A stretch of 64,000 nucleotides of DNA from Arthrobacter mobilis (GCF_012395835.1 NZ_JAAZSQ010000002.1:404385-468384), one strand, 5' to 3'. Numbered from the stretch's first letter, positions 32,427-41,906 are shown. Notes: generated from the sequence alone by a model not told the origin. A program made the numbers and translations.

Positions 32427-33124
32427 TGCGGCACCGCCGGCTCCGCAACAGCCCGGGGGTCAGCCCCGGGCGGCGATGACGCCAGGGCGGCATCCAGCCC
32501 CCGCACGGCGAGGTAGCCGTCTTCGTCCGCGGGAAGGTTGCCGTAGCGGACCGTGTCGAAGATCCCGGCAGCCCGGCGGAGCCCGCCGGCGTGTCCGGGG
32601 AAGACGGCGGCGAGCCGTGCGGCGACTTCGTCGGCGGTCCGGCCGGGCTGCTCCTCGAGTACGGTCCGCTCCTCCGCGGCACGCACGAGCGCGCGGAACT
32701 GTTCGGTCACGGCGGTGTTCCAGTCGCCGCGGGCGGCGGCAGCTGCCGCCAGGCTGCGGTGCTCGGCGGCGGTCCGGGTGTAACCGGCGTCGAACACCTC
32801 GGCCCGGTGCCGCCGCCGGCGGTCCAGCCGCGGCTTGACGATCCAGATCATGGCCGCGATGAACAGCAGGACGGCCAGCCCGATCACCAAGGTGCCGGCA
32901 TTCGGATCCAGTCCTGCCAGCGAGGAGAGCGTTTCCTCCAGCCACCGGAGGAAGCCCTCCAGCAGCTCTTCCAGGAGACCGGGCTTGGCGTCCTGGTATT
33001 GCTGCCTGGCCAGTTCCCGGATCAGCAGCTCGCGCGCCTCATCCGGGTCCGGTGCCACGGGAACGCCAAAGCCGGAAGGTCCGGGGATTGCGGCCGTTGC
33101 CAGCCCCTGGATCAGCGGGCCCAC
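32423..33124 (-). CDS. DUF4129 domain membrane protein
   Basis: 233 residues. A short outer N-terminus (DPDEARELLIRELARQQYQD), one membrane segment (GTLVIGLAVLLFIAAMIWIV) and a cytoplasmic helical DUF4129 domain (WNTAVTEQFRALVRAAEERT and later YGNLPADEDGYLAVRGLDAA). Some DUF4129 proteins are linked to transglutaminase or MoxR systems. The GTG start lies 13 bases inside the end of the upstream gene, so translation is coupled. Confidence 0.88.
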   Translation of the reverse strand: MGPLIQGLATAAIPGPSGFGVPVAPDPDEARELLIRELARQQYQDAKPGLLEELLEGFLRWLEETLSSLAGLDPNAGTLVIGLAVLLFIAAMIWIVKPRLDRRRRHRAEVFDAGYTRTAAEHRSLAAAAAARGDWNTAVTEQFRALVRAAEERTVLEEQPGRTADEVAARLAAVFPGHAGGLRRAAGIFDTVRYGNLPADEDGYLAVRGLDAALASSPPGADPRAVAEPAVPQ

Positions 33125-34338
33125 GGGCTGCCCGAGGCATCCGGCGGCCCGGCCGGACCCGGGGACAGGCCCGGAATCGTGCGGGTCTCGGATCCTGCCG
33201 CCTGCTCATGCTCGTGTGCGAGGATGACGTCGAAGCCTTCGCGGCGGATCCGCAGGTCGATGTACACCAGGGCGATCACGGCGGCCTGGAAGGCGTAGCC
33301 GATCGCGGAGAAGATGGATGAGACCAGCATCGACGCCAGGGTGAGCGGCCCCATCACGGCCAGCATCTCCTCGGGCGAAGCAGTTTCCCCCGTCAGCGGG
33401 GCCACCAGGCCCAGGGCGAAGGAGATCGGCATGCTGATCACCGAGGTAATGACCGAGACGATGACCGTGCACAGCAGCACGATGCCGAAGGTGCGCCACC
33501 AGTTGCCGCTGGTCAGCTGCCACGAGCGGCGCAGCGAACCAGGCAGCGACGCCCGTTCCAGGACCATGGCCGCCGGCGCCAGCATCAGCTTGATGCCGAT
33601 CCAGACCGCGGCCAGGACCAGCCCGACGGCCACCAGCACGATGATCAGGGCCGACGCCGCTCCCAGCAGGTCCGCCAGGACGACGGCGCCGGCAACGATG
33701 GCGGCCAGCACCAGGACGGTCAGCAGCAGGTACAGCAGGCCCAGGACGACCAGCGCCCCGGTCCGGCCACGGGCCAGCGACCACATCAGGGCGAACCCGG
33801 TCCGCTGGTTCACCGCCGCCCGGGCGGTGGGAATGGCGAGCACGCCCTGCAGCAGCAGGACACCCACGCTGGAGAGCAGGCCGAGCACGGCCGAGGAAAC
33901 CAGCAGGGATGCCCCGAGGGACAGCGCCGATTCCTCCGGGAGTTCGTTCCCGGCCAGCACCTGGGTCCCGCCGAGCACGCCCAGCAGCAGGGCGCCGGCC
34001 AGCCAGGCCAGCAGGGTGACGGCGACCTGGAACAGCACGGCGGTGCCGAAGACCGCGGCGGCATTCTTGCGGGCGGCCTGGAAGGCGCCGTCGAGGATTT
34101 CCCCGACGCCAAGCGGGCGCAGCGGAATGACTCCCGGCTTCGGCGGCGCCGTATAGCCGGGGTATCCGGGGTAGCCGGGATGTCCCGGCTGGCCGCCCGG
34201 CCCGGGGCTGGACCCGGGGGGCTGCTGCCAGCCCGGGACCTGCCCCCACTGTGGCTGCTGCCCCCATTGCGGCGGTTGGCCCCACTGAGGTTGCTGGCCC
34301 CACGGTGGCTGTCCGCTGCCAGCTGGACCCTGGCTCAA
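33112..34338 (-). CDS. multi-pass membrane protein with WGQ-repeat N-terminus
   Basis: 408 residues. The first 70 residues are a low-complexity cytoplasmic tail built of PPWGQQPQWGQ-type repeats, then GYPGYPGY. After PLGVGEILDGAFQAARKN come about six hydrophobic segments, a pattern like the membrane domain of glycerophosphodiester phosphodiesterase-type proteins. The TTG start is supported by AGGGGGA 5 bases upstream. First gene of the six-gene operon 34338-28189, so it probably belongs functionally with the MoxR system. Confidence 0.82.
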   Translation of the reverse strand: MSQGPAGSGQPPWGQQPQWGQPPQWGQQPQWGQVPGWQQPPGSSPGPGGQPGHPGYPGYPGYTAPPKPGVIPLRPLGVGEILDGAFQAARKNAAAVFGTAVLFQVAVTLLAWLAGALLLGVLGGTQVLAGNELPEESALSLGASLLVSSAVLGLLSSVGVLLLQGVLAIPTARAAVNQRTGFALMWSLARGRTGALVVLGLLYLLLTVLVLAAIVAGAVVLADLLGAASALIIVLVAVGLVLAAVWIGIKLMLAPAAMVLERASLPGSLRRSWQLTSGNWWRTFGIVLLCTVIVSVITSVISMPISFALGLVAPLTGETASPEEMLAVMGPLTLASMLVSSIFSAIGYAFQAAVIALVYIDLRIRREGFDVILAHEHEQAAGSETRTIPGLSPGPAGPPDASGSPWAR

Positions 34339-34499
34339 GAAAATCCCCCTGCACTGGTCAAAATGTCAAAGTGTTAGCCTTCCAACAGCCTATAGTTTCC
34401 GCCTGACAGTTCATAGGACGCGCACCGGCGGGGTGTGGGCGGCGGGCCGGCGGCAGGGAATACCGGAGGATGGCCGGGTATGCGGAAGAATAGGGAGAT

Positions 34500-35177
34500 A
34501 TGAAGGCACGCATTCTGGTCGTAGATGATGATGAGGCGCTGGCCGAGATGATCGGCATCGTCCTGCGCAACGACGGGTTCGACCCGGTATTCTGCGCTGA
34601 CGGCGCCAAGGCAGTCGAGGTGTACCGCAGCACGAAACCGGACCTCGTCCTGCTGGATCTGATGCTGCCCGGCATGGACGGAATCGAAGTCTGCCGCCAG
34701 ATCCGCGCCGAATCCGATGTTCCGATCGTCATGCTGACCGCCAAATCGGACACCTCCGACGTTGTGCGCGGCTTGGAGTCGGGCGCCGACGATTATGTGC
34801 CCAAGCCCTTCAAGCCTGCCGAACTGGTGGCCCGGGTGCGGGCCCGGCTGCGGCCCGGGGACCAGCGCGCCCCCGAGACGCTGCGGATCGGCGACGTCGT
34901 GATCGACGTTGCCGGCCATGCGGTGCACCGCGGCGGGGAGAAGATTTCCCTGACGCCCTTGGAGTTCGACCTGCTGGTGGCGCTGGCGCGCAAACCGTGG
35001 CAGGTATTCTCCCGCGAACTGCTGCTCGAGCAGGTATGGGGCTACCGCCATGCCGCTGATACCCGGCTGGTCAATGTGCACGTCCAGCGGCTGCGGTCCA
35101 AAATCGAACGTGATCCGGAGGCGCCCGAGGTTGTGCTCACCGTCCGCGGCGTCGGTTATAAGGCTGGCCAAGGTTAG
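34500..35177 (+). CDS. mtrA: response regulator MtrA
   Basis: 225 residues. Receiver domain with acidic pocket VVDDDE, phospho-Asp in DLVLLDLMLPGMDG, Thr in VMLTAKSD and Lys in DDYVPKPFKP. The C-terminal OmpR-type winged helix has LTPLEFDLLVALARKPWQVF and the recognition helix RLVNVHVQRLRSKI. MtrA controls cell division, wall and DNA-replication genes in actinobacteria. AGGGAG is 2 bases before the ATG, close for a Shine-Dalgarno. A TATAGT at 34391-34396 could be a -10 box in the 161-base divergent spacer. mtrB follows with no gap. Confidence 0.96.
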   Translation: MKARILVVDDDEALAEMIGIVLRNDGFDPVFCADGAKAVEVYRSTKPDLVLLDLMLPGMDGIEVCRQIRAESDVPIVMLTAKSDTSDVVRGLESGADDYVPKPFKPAELVARVRARLRPGDQRAPETLRIGDVVIDVAGHAVHRGGEKISLTPLEFDLLVALARKPWQVFSRELLLEQVWGYRHAADTRLVNVHVQRLRSKIERDPEAPEVVLTVRGVGYKAGQG

Positions 35178-36890
35178 TTGGAGCTTGCGCTGGGACGATG
35201 GCCTGCGAGGCTGGCGGCATCTGCCGCCGGCCTGCGCCATGCCATCCTGAATTCCGCGGGCACGATTGCCCACAAGTGGCGCCGTTCGCTGCAGTTCCGC
35301 ACGGTGGCCGCCACCGTGCTGCTGACGGCGCTGGCCTTTACCGGCGTCGGTGCGTTCCTGTCGAGCCAGATCGCCTCGGGCCTGTACGAGGAGCGGGTGC
35401 AGCAGGCCGAGGCTGAGGCCCAGCGCGGCCTGTCCCGGGTCAAGAGCATCTTCGAGAATTCCTCGGCCAGCGACCGGGAGACGGTCACCACCATGGTCAC
35501 CGACACCCTGCAGCTGCTCGAAGGTACCGGGGCGGAGGCTCCCCGGTACTTCCTGCTCACCCCGCTGAAGAACTCGCAGAACCTCTATGTGGCCAGCCTG
35601 ACGAATTCCACCATTACGGCTGCCACGATTCCCGAAGCCCTCAGCCAGGCCGTCGCCGGCGGGCAGGGACAATACCGCCAGGCGCTGGAACTGCCCGTGG
35701 GGGACAAGGATGTGCCTGGCATCGCATTCGGCACCCAGGTGGTCCTGCCGCCGGGCAATACCTATGCGCTCTACTTGATCTACGACCTGTCCTCGGTGCA
35801 GCAGACCCTGGACTTCATCCACCGCGTGCTGTGGGTCGGCGGCGGCCTGTTGCTGGTGCTGATCGGCGGGGTTGCCTGGCTGGTGACCCGCGCCGTCGTG
35901 CACCCCGTCAGCGAGGCGGCGGCGGCCTCGGAGAAGATTGCCGCCGGCGAGCTGCAGGAACGCCTCGTCGTCAAGGGCGAGGACGAACTGGCCCGGCTCG
36001 GTGCTTCCTTCAACCATATGGCCGAAACCCTCCAGGAGCAGATCACCCAGCTGGCGGCCCTGTCGGAAATGCAGCAGCGGTTCGTGTCGGATGTTTCCCA
36101 CGAGCTGCGCACGCCGCTGACCACCGTCCGGATGGCGGCCGAGGTGCTCTACGACGCGCGCGAGGACTTCGATCCGGTCAACGCCCGGTCCGCTGAGCTG
36201 CTGTACAACCAGGTGGAGCGCTTCCAGGCGCTGCTGGCGGACCTGCTGGAAATCTCCCGGTTCGACGCCGGTGCGGCGGTCCTGGATGCCGAGCCGGCCG
36301 ACCTGCTGGACGTGGTCCGCCGCGCGATCGAGGACGCGCGCCCGCTGGCAGAGAGTTCCGGCTCGGCGCTGGAACTGGTGACCGGCCTGGATCACTGCAT
36401 CACGGACATGGACCCGCGCAGGATCGACAGGATCCTGCGCAACCTGATTGTCAACGCGCTCGAACATGGCGAGGGGAGGCCGGTGCAGGTCATCGTGGCC
36501 GCCTCCGAGGAGGCTGTGGCGGTGGCCGTGCGCGACCATGGCATCGGCATGACGGCGGAAGAGGCGTCCAAGGTTTTCGACAGGTTCTGGCGGGCCGACC
36601 CGGCCAGGGCCCGGACCACCGGCGGAAGCGGTCTGGGCCTGTCCATCGCGGCCGAGGACGCCCGGCTGCACGGGGGCTGGCTGCAGGCCTGGGGCAAACC
36701 GGGCGAAGGGTCCTGCTTCCGGCTGACGCTGCCGCGGCGCCGCAATACGGTGCTGCAGCAGTCCCCGCTGCCGCAGCCGCCGTTCGCCCCGGGAGGAGCT
36801 GGCGAGGCAGAGCCGCATGCCGGCCTTCCTGCCGCGGCCCCGGCCACCGGCCCGGGCAAGGAGGAGGAACGTGCCCAACACCACAGCTAG
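35178..36890 (+). CDS. mtrB: sensor histidine kinase MtrB
   Basis: 570 residues. Two membrane segments (about residues 42-62 and 222-242) enclose an outer sensor domain. HAMP and HisKA follow, with the phospho-His in FVSDVSHELRTPLTTVRM, and an HATPase domain with NLIVNALEHGEG (N box), DHGIGM (G1) and GSGLGLSIA (G2). The C-terminal 60 residues are a Pro/Gly/Ala tail. The TTG start directly abuts the mtrA TAG with AAGG 5-6 bases upstream. It overlaps lpqB by 20 bases. Confidence 0.95.
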   Translation: MELALGRWPARLAASAAGLRHAILNSAGTIAHKWRRSLQFRTVAATVLLTALAFTGVGAFLSSQIASGLYEERVQQAEAEAQRGLSRVKSIFENSSASDRETVTTMVTDTLQLLEGTGAEAPRYFLLTPLKNSQNLYVASLTNSTITAATIPEALSQAVAGGQGQYRQALELPVGDKDVPGIAFGTQVVLPPGNTYALYLIYDLSSVQQTLDFIHRVLWVGGGLLLVLIGGVAWLVTRAVVHPVSEAAAASEKIAAGELQERLVVKGEDELARLGASFNHMAETLQEQITQLAALSEMQQRFVSDVSHELRTPLTTVRMAAEVLYDAREDFDPVNARSAELLYNQVERFQALLADLLEISRFDAGAAVLDAEPADLLDVVRRAIEDARPLAESSGSALELVTGLDHCITDMDPRRIDRILRNLIVNALEHGEGRPVQVIVAASEEAVAVAVRDHGIGMTAEEASKVFDRFWRADPARARTTGGSGLGLSIAAEDARLHGGWLQAWGKPGEGSCFRLTLPRRRNTVLQQSPLPQPPFAPGGAGEAEPHAGLPAAAPATGPGKEEERAQHHS

Positions 36891-38655
36891 CAGCCGAGGG
36901 CCCCGCCGCGAGCCTGCTAGCGGCGGGAGGCTGCGACGCGCCGGGATGCGGGGAGGAACGGCGCTGCCGCTGCACGCCGTCGCCGTCCTGCTGGCGGTCC
37001 TGCTGACCGCCTGCTCAGCCATCCCCACCTCCGGTCCGGTGGCCACGTACCTGGCGGAGGACGGCGGGCGGAACCAGGGGCCGGAGTACACCTTTAATCC
37101 GCCGGGACCGGAGGAGGGGGCCACGCCCGAGGAAATCGTGCAGGGCTTCCTCCTGGCCGGTACCGCCACGCAGGACGACTACAAGATCGCCCGCGAGTTC
37201 CTGGCACCGTCGCTGGCCGGCGAATGGAAGCCGGTGGAGCGCACGGTGGTGTTCCGCGACGCCGTCAAGATCGTCGGATCGCCGTCCGAATCCGAGTTCG
37301 TCCTGCAGCTGGAAGTGGAGTCCGTGGTGGATGAGCGCGGGATCCTGCAGGCGGCGGAGGAGGGGACCACCGAATCCGTTCCGGTGAACCTCGTCCAGGT
37401 GGACGGCCAGTGGCGGATCTCCCGGATCCCCGACGGCACCATGCTCTCCGCCGCGGACTTCCGCACTCTTTTCGCCGCCCGCAACCTGTACTTCTACGAC
37501 GCCACCTACACCTACGCCGTCCCCGATGTCCGTTGGTTCGCCAGCCGTCAGGGCGTCTCCGCCGCCATCGTGTCCGCACTGTTGGAAGGGCCGGCACCCT
37601 ACCTGGCCGGCGCGGTGCTCAGTGCCTTCCCGGAAGGCACCACACTGGTGCGGCGCTCGGTGCCCGTAGAGTCCGGTGCGGCGACGGTGGATCTGTCCGC
37701 CGAGGTGCTGACCGGGACCACCTTCCTGCGGCGCCAGCAAATGCAGCAGCAGCTGGAACTGACCCTGGCCGGGCTGAACACCATCAGCACGGTGAAACTC
37801 ACGGTGGACCAGCGCGATGTGGACCTGGGCAGCGGGCCGGACCCGGCCTTCCATGCGGCCGTCCGCGATCCGGCCGTCGGTGATACCCAGATCGCCGTGC
37901 TGGACGGCGAACTGGTCTACTACGAGGGATCCCGGCCGATGCGCCCGGAGGACCTTCCCTCGGTGGCGCGGTTCGCGCCCCAGGACCCGGCCATGTCCCT
38001 GGACCAGCAGCAGTTCGCGTTCCTGAACGGTCAGCGGACCCGGATGCTGGTCATCGGGACCGACCGGTCGGTGCAGGAGGCGGCAACCGGCACGGCCCTG
38101 ACGGCGCCGAGCGTGGATCCCTTTGACTGGGCGTGGACCGCGGCCGGGGACGGCAGCGGCCAGGTATACGCGGTGGCGCCGGACCGGAGGCGGGGCGCTC
38201 TGGTCGAGGTCGGAGCCCAATGGCTGACCGAACGCACGATCAAGGCTCTGGAAATCTCCCGGGAAGGATCGCGGGCCCTGATCATCGCCGTCGAGGGCGG
38301 CACCACCAAGGTGTACGTCGCCGGGGTGGTGCGGGACCGGGACGGCCGGCCGAAGAGCATTAACACACCCACCGCGCTGAACCCTTCGGTGCGCGTGGAC
38401 CGGGGCGTATGGGCCAACGAGGAAACAGTGGTGGTCATGGCGGCCTCGTCCACCAAGGACGTCACGGCGGAGGCGCTGGGACTGGATGCGACGTCGCTGC
38501 GGATGGCCCCGCTCGAGGGCATGATCGGGATCAGCGCAGGCAACGGTCCCGAGGACGTCTATGCCGAAACCCCCGACACCCTCTACGTCAGGGTCGGCAA
38601 CAGCTGGGCCCCGCAGTCCCCGCCGGTAGTCCGGGACCGGGCCTTCCCCGGTTAG
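36871..38655 (+). CDS. lpqB: lipoprotein LpqB, MtrAB partner
   Basis: About 594 residues. An N-terminal signal with lipobox LLTACSAIP places it on the outer face of the membrane. GerMN-like domains follow (EEIVQGFLLAGTATQDDYKI; AAIVSALLEGPAPYLAGAVL), then a beta-propeller-like C-terminal half. LpqB binds the MtrB sensor domain and tunes MtrA phosphorylation. The GTG at 36871 is supported by GAGGAG 5 bases upstream and by the short overlap with mtrB. A longer open frame from 36817 is not needed. Confidence 0.94.
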   Translation: MPNTTASSRGPRREPASGGRLRRAGMRGGTALPLHAVAVLLAVLLTACSAIPTSGPVATYLAEDGGRNQGPEYTFNPPGPEEGATPEEIVQGFLLAGTATQDDYKIAREFLAPSLAGEWKPVERTVVFRDAVKIVGSPSESEFVLQLEVESVVDERGILQAAEEGTTESVPVNLVQVDGQWRISRIPDGTMLSAADFRTLFAARNLYFYDATYTYAVPDVRWFASRQGVSAAIVSALLEGPAPYLAGAVLSAFPEGTTLVRRSVPVESGAATVDLSAEVLTGTTFLRRQQMQQQLELTLAGLNTISTVKLTVDQRDVDLGSGPDPAFHAAVRDPAVGDTQIAVLDGELVYYEGSRPMRPEDLPSVARFAPQDPAMSLDQQQFAFLNGQRTRMLVIGTDRSVQEAATGTALTAPSVDPFDWAWTAAGDGSGQVYAVAPDRRRGALVEVGAQWLTERTIKALEISREGSRALIIAVEGGTTKVYVAGVVRDRDGRPKSINTPTALNPSVRVDRGVWANEETVVVMAASSTKDVTAEALGLDATSLRMAPLEGMIGISAGNGPEDVYAETPDTLYVRVGNSWAPQSPPVVRDRAFPG

Positions 38656-38770
38656 CACGCAGCCGGTTCCTCCCCGGGGCACCTGCGCGACACGTCCTGC
38701 ACAGGCGCGCAACTCCGGGCGGTTGTCCCCCGAACAGCACCGGCTCCTCGCACCGGCAGGACCGGAACGG

Positions 38771-38776
38771 CAGGCT
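38771..38776 (+). promoter_or_regulatory. weak candidate -10 box for leaderless comF
   Basis: CAGGCT ends 6 bases before the ATG at 38783. It misses the first T of TAnnnT, so it is weaker than the other leaderless boxes here. Confidence 0.3.
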
Positions 38777-38782
38777 GGCCGC

Positions 38783-39653
38783 ATGGACAGCAGCGACCGT
38801 GCCGCCGCCGTGGCATCAGCACTGGATTCGTTCTACTACCGGCCCGAAGTCCAGCTGCTGCGCCGGTGGTGGTCGGAGTTTGGCCGGCTGGTCCTGCCCA
38901 CCGAGTGTGCCGGCTGCTCTGCTCCGGATGAGGGGCTGTGTCCGGGCTGCCGGGCCAGCCTGCGGCGGGCGACGGCGCGGCCTTACCGCGCCGAAGCAGG
39001 GGCGGCGTCGCTGCCCTTCCTCGACGACTGCCTGGACGGCGCCGGGCCTGGCATGCGGGACCCGCAGGTCCTGCCGGTGGTCGCTGCCGGCCGCTACCGC
39101 CACGAGCTGGCACTGGCGGTCCTGGCTTTCAAGAACCACGGCCGGACGGACCTGGCAGCCGTGCTGGCGGCAGCCCTGGGCCGGGCCGTGCACGACGCCG
39201 CGGGGCAGCTGCGGGGAACGGGCCCCGGACCGCTGCTGCTGGTCCCGGTGCCGGCACGTCCGCGCGCACGGAACCGGCGCGGCTATGAGCCGCTTGGCCT
39301 GCTGCTGCGCCGGCTGGAGCGGGGCAGGCTGCTGCCGCCCGGCGTCGTCGTGCTGCATGCGGCGACGGTCCGGCCGCGTCCCGGGGCTGCCGGGCGGGCG
39401 GTCGCAGAAGGCGTTGGGCCGGTCGGCCCGCCGTCGCAACGTCGCCGGGTCCATGCAGGTGCGCCGGCGCTGCCGGGAGGTCCTGGCCGGGCACAGTTGC
39501 CTGCTGGTGGACGATGTCCTCACCACCGGCGCCACGCCCGCGGAACTGGCCCGCGCAGTGCGGCAGGCCGGGGGTCAGGTTGCCGGCGGCGTGGTTCTGG
39601 CCGCGGCATGCGCGCCGGACGGAGGCACGGCGCGGATCCTGCCTCAGCCGTGA
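38783..39653 (+). pseudogene. comF: comF-like phosphoribosyltransferase gene with a frameshift
   Basis: A ComF-type protein is recognisable over the whole span but in two frames. Frame one (from ATG 38783) gives the zinc finger CAGCSAPDEGLCPGC, then YRHELALAVLAFKNHGR and VPVPARPRARNRRGYEP. The frame then leaves the family pattern near 39383. The next frame carries on with SQKALGRSARRRNVAGSM, and LLVDDVLTTGATPAELARAV, the PRPP-binding loop, up to a TGA at 39651. One G too many in the GGGG run at 39383-39386 explains it; removing it restores a protein of about 289 residues. ComF supports DNA uptake or repair. This could be a real mutation or a read error. Confidence 0.85.
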
Positions 39654-39868
39654 GCGAAACCGGCGCCGGTGTTCCGCAGCAGCACGCGCCGGCCCGCCGA
39701 TTGTCGCCGGGCCGGGTGAATTTAACCTGACGAAGGGGTGAATAAAGCGGGGGGTTGTTCTAACGTGAAGTATGGGCTCCTGAAGAAGGATGTGGCCCAT
39801 CTTCAGCGACTGAGAGGAGTATTTCCTGCAGTCGCTGTTGTGTCATCTAAGCAAGTACGGAGGGCACC

Positions 39869-40576
39869 ATGGAATTCAACATCAACGGCAGGAATCTGTC
39901 CGTTTCCGACCGTTTCCGTGAGTACGCTGAAGAGAAGGTCTCCAAGATCGAGCAATTGGGGGACAAGGTCCAGCGCCTGGATGCCAAGGTCACCAAGGAG
40001 ACTAATGCCCGCAACGCTGAGAGTTCCATGACGGTCGAGCTGACGGTCCTCGGACGCGGCCCTGTGGTCCGCGCCGAAGCGTCGGCCGCAGACAAGTTCG
40101 CCGCCTTCGACCTTGCCTACGGCAAGCTGATGGAACGGCTTCGCCGCGCCCGCGACCGGCGCAAGGTCCACCACGGCCGCCACGTTCCGAAGGGCGTCCA
40201 CGAGGCAACCGCCCCGCTGCCGCCGGCCAGCAGCTCCATCCCGCTGCACGAGGAGGCATCCGCCCGGGCCGCACAATCCTCCGCGGCACCCGAGGAGGAA
40301 CAGACCGGCTATGAAATCGAGAACGACGTACCGGCCGGAGACTCGCCGGTGCTCATCCGCCGCAAAGTCTTCCCGACCCGGCCCATGACGCTCGACGACG
40401 CTGTCGACAACATGGAACTCGTCGGCCATGATTTCTATCTGTTCATCGATACCGCCACGGGCTCGCCCAGCGTTGTCTACCGCCGGCGCGGCTGGACCTA
40501 TGGTGTCATTTCCCTGGACGCCAACTGCGACGAGAAGTCCACTGCCCAGTCCGAACTGCTGGCCTACCGGTCCTGA
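39869..40576 (+). CDS. hpf: long-form ribosome hibernation promoting factor
   Basis: 235 residues. N-terminal S30AE domain (MEFNINGRNLSVSDRFREYA; VELTVLGRGPVVRAEASAAD; KLMERLRRARDRRKVHHGRH) and a C-terminal dimerisation domain (RPMTLDDAVDNMELVGHDFY, SVVYRRRGWTYGVISL) joined by an acidic linker. The long form drives 100S ribosome dimers in stationary phase. The ATG has GGAGGG 5 bases upstream. The 215 bases between comF and hpf hold no gene; the promoter should lie there but I cannot place it firmly. Confidence 0.95.
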   Translation: MEFNINGRNLSVSDRFREYAEEKVSKIEQLGDKVQRLDAKVTKETNARNAESSMTVELTVLGRGPVVRAEASAADKFAAFDLAYGKLMERLRRARDRRKVHHGRHVPKGVHEATAPLPPASSSIPLHEEASARAAQSSAAPEEEQTGYEIENDVPAGDSPVLIRRKVFPTRPMTLDDAVDNMELVGHDFYLFIDTATGSPSVVYRRRGWTYGVISLDANCDEKSTAQSELLAYRS

Positions 40577-40628
40577 TCCGGACCCCGGGAGCCTGCAGAC
40601 CCGCAACCAGCGGGGGAGCGGCTGCTCC

Positions 40629-40634
40629 TAGTAT
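40629..40634 (+). promoter_or_regulatory. -10 box of leaderless YcaQ-family transcript
   Basis: TAGTAT ends 6 bases before the ATG at 40641. A GAGGG in between is too close to act as a Shine-Dalgarno. Confidence 0.55.
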
Positions 40635-40640
40635 GAGGGT

Positions 40641-41906
40641 ATGAATGCACGGCTGACCCTGTCCCAGGCCCGGCGCATCGCGCTCGCGGCGCAGGGACTG
40701 GCCAAGGAACGGCCCACCCGCCCGGCTGCGGCCCGGCAGGTGGGCCGGACCTTTGACCGGCTTCAGCTGCTGCAGATCGACTCGGTGAACGTGCTGGCCC
40801 GGGCCCACTACCTGCCCTTCTTTTCGCGGCTCGGGCCGTACGACACCGGCATCGTGGACCGCATGGCAAGCCGCGCGCCGCGGCGCATGGTCGAGTACTG
40901 GGCGCATGAAGCAAGCTATGTGCGCCCTGGACACTTCGCGGACCTGCGGGTATGGCAGCGGCGGCCATGGGTCGGCGCCGCGGGCCTGGATCCCCAGTTG
41001 CGCCTGGACCTGACCGAACGGATCCTGCAGACCCTGGACTCCTCCCGGCCGCTGACCGCACGGGCCGTGGCCGAACGGATCGGCCACGCGGAAAAAGTCC
41101 CGAAGAGTGGCTGGGGATGGAACTGGACAGCGGCCAAGCGCGTGCTGGAGGACCTGTTCGAGCAGGGCCTGGTCAGCGCTGCCGGCCGCACCGCCCAGTT
41201 CGAACGGCTTTACGCACCTGCGGCGAAGGTGCTGCCCGCGGCCTGCGGCCCGCTGCACCTGCCGGACCGGGATGAAGCGATGCTCCGCTTGATCGAGGCG
41301 GCGGCTGCCGCCCACGGCATTGGCAGCACCAGGTGCCTGGCCGACTATTTCCGGCTCCCGGTGAAGGCCGCCGCGCGGGCCGCCGGGACCTTGGTCCGCC
41401 AGGGACGGCTTGAAGAGGTGGAAGTGGCAGGCTGGCCCGGACCGCTGTACCTGCATCCGGCGGCGGCCAGGCCGCGCAGGGCCGGCGGGCGGGCCTTGCT
41501 GGGCCCCTTCGACTCGCTGGTCTTCGAGCGCCGGCGGCTCCAGCAGCTGTTCGGTTTCCACTACCGGATCGAAATCTACACCCCGGCCGGCAGGCGCCGG
41601 TTCGGTTACTACGTGCTGCCGTTCCTGCTCGGAGAACAGCTCTGCGCGCGGGTGGACCTGAAAGCGGACCGCGGCGCGGGACTGCTGCTGGTGCGCGGAG
41701 CCTACGCCGAGCCACAGGCTCCGGTGGAAACCGCCGTGGAACTGGCACAGGAACTGGGCCTGCTGGCACAGTGGCTGGGCCTGGCAGGCATCGTGGTGCT
41801 GGACCGGGGAAACCTGGCAGCAGCACTGGCCCGAGCATTGGGCGGGCGGCTGCAGGAGCCCGGTCCCGGACAAGTTCTGGCGCGGCAGGATACTTCTCTC
41901 ACGTAG
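40641..41906 (+). CDS. YcaQ/AlkZ-family winged-helix DNA glycosylase
   Basis: 421 residues. Features of the HTH_42 family: LTLSQARRIALAAQGLA, then LLQIDSVNVLARAHYLPFFS, whose Gln-x-Asp corresponds to the catalytic Q-phi-D seen in E. coli YcaQ/AlkX (AlkZ proteins have Q-phi-Q). Later come MVEYWAHEASYVRP, GWGWNWTAAKRVLEDLFEQG (winged helix) and the C-terminal LLGPFDSLVFERRRLQQLFG with FHYRIEIYTPAGRRRFGYYV. Such enzymes remove bulky or cross-linked bases. The assignment to the AlkX subtype rests on one motif. Single gene between hpf and secA. Confidence 0.85.
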   Translation: MNARLTLSQARRIALAAQGLAKERPTRPAAARQVGRTFDRLQLLQIDSVNVLARAHYLPFFSRLGPYDTGIVDRMASRAPRRMVEYWAHEASYVRPGHFADLRVWQRRPWVGAAGLDPQLRLDLTERILQTLDSSRPLTARAVAERIGHAEKVPKSGWGWNWTAAKRVLEDLFEQGLVSAAGRTAQFERLYAPAAKVLPAACGPLHLPDRDEAMLRLIEAAAAAHGIGSTRCLADYFRLPVKAAARAAGTLVRQGRLEEVEVAGWPGPLYLHPAAARPRRAGGRALLGPFDSLVFERRRLQQLFGFHYRIEIYTPAGRRRFGYYVLPFLLGEQLCARVDLKADRGAGLLLVRGAYAEPQAPVETAVELAQELGLLAQWLGLAGIVVLDRGNLAAALARALGGRLQEPGPGQVLARQDTSLT

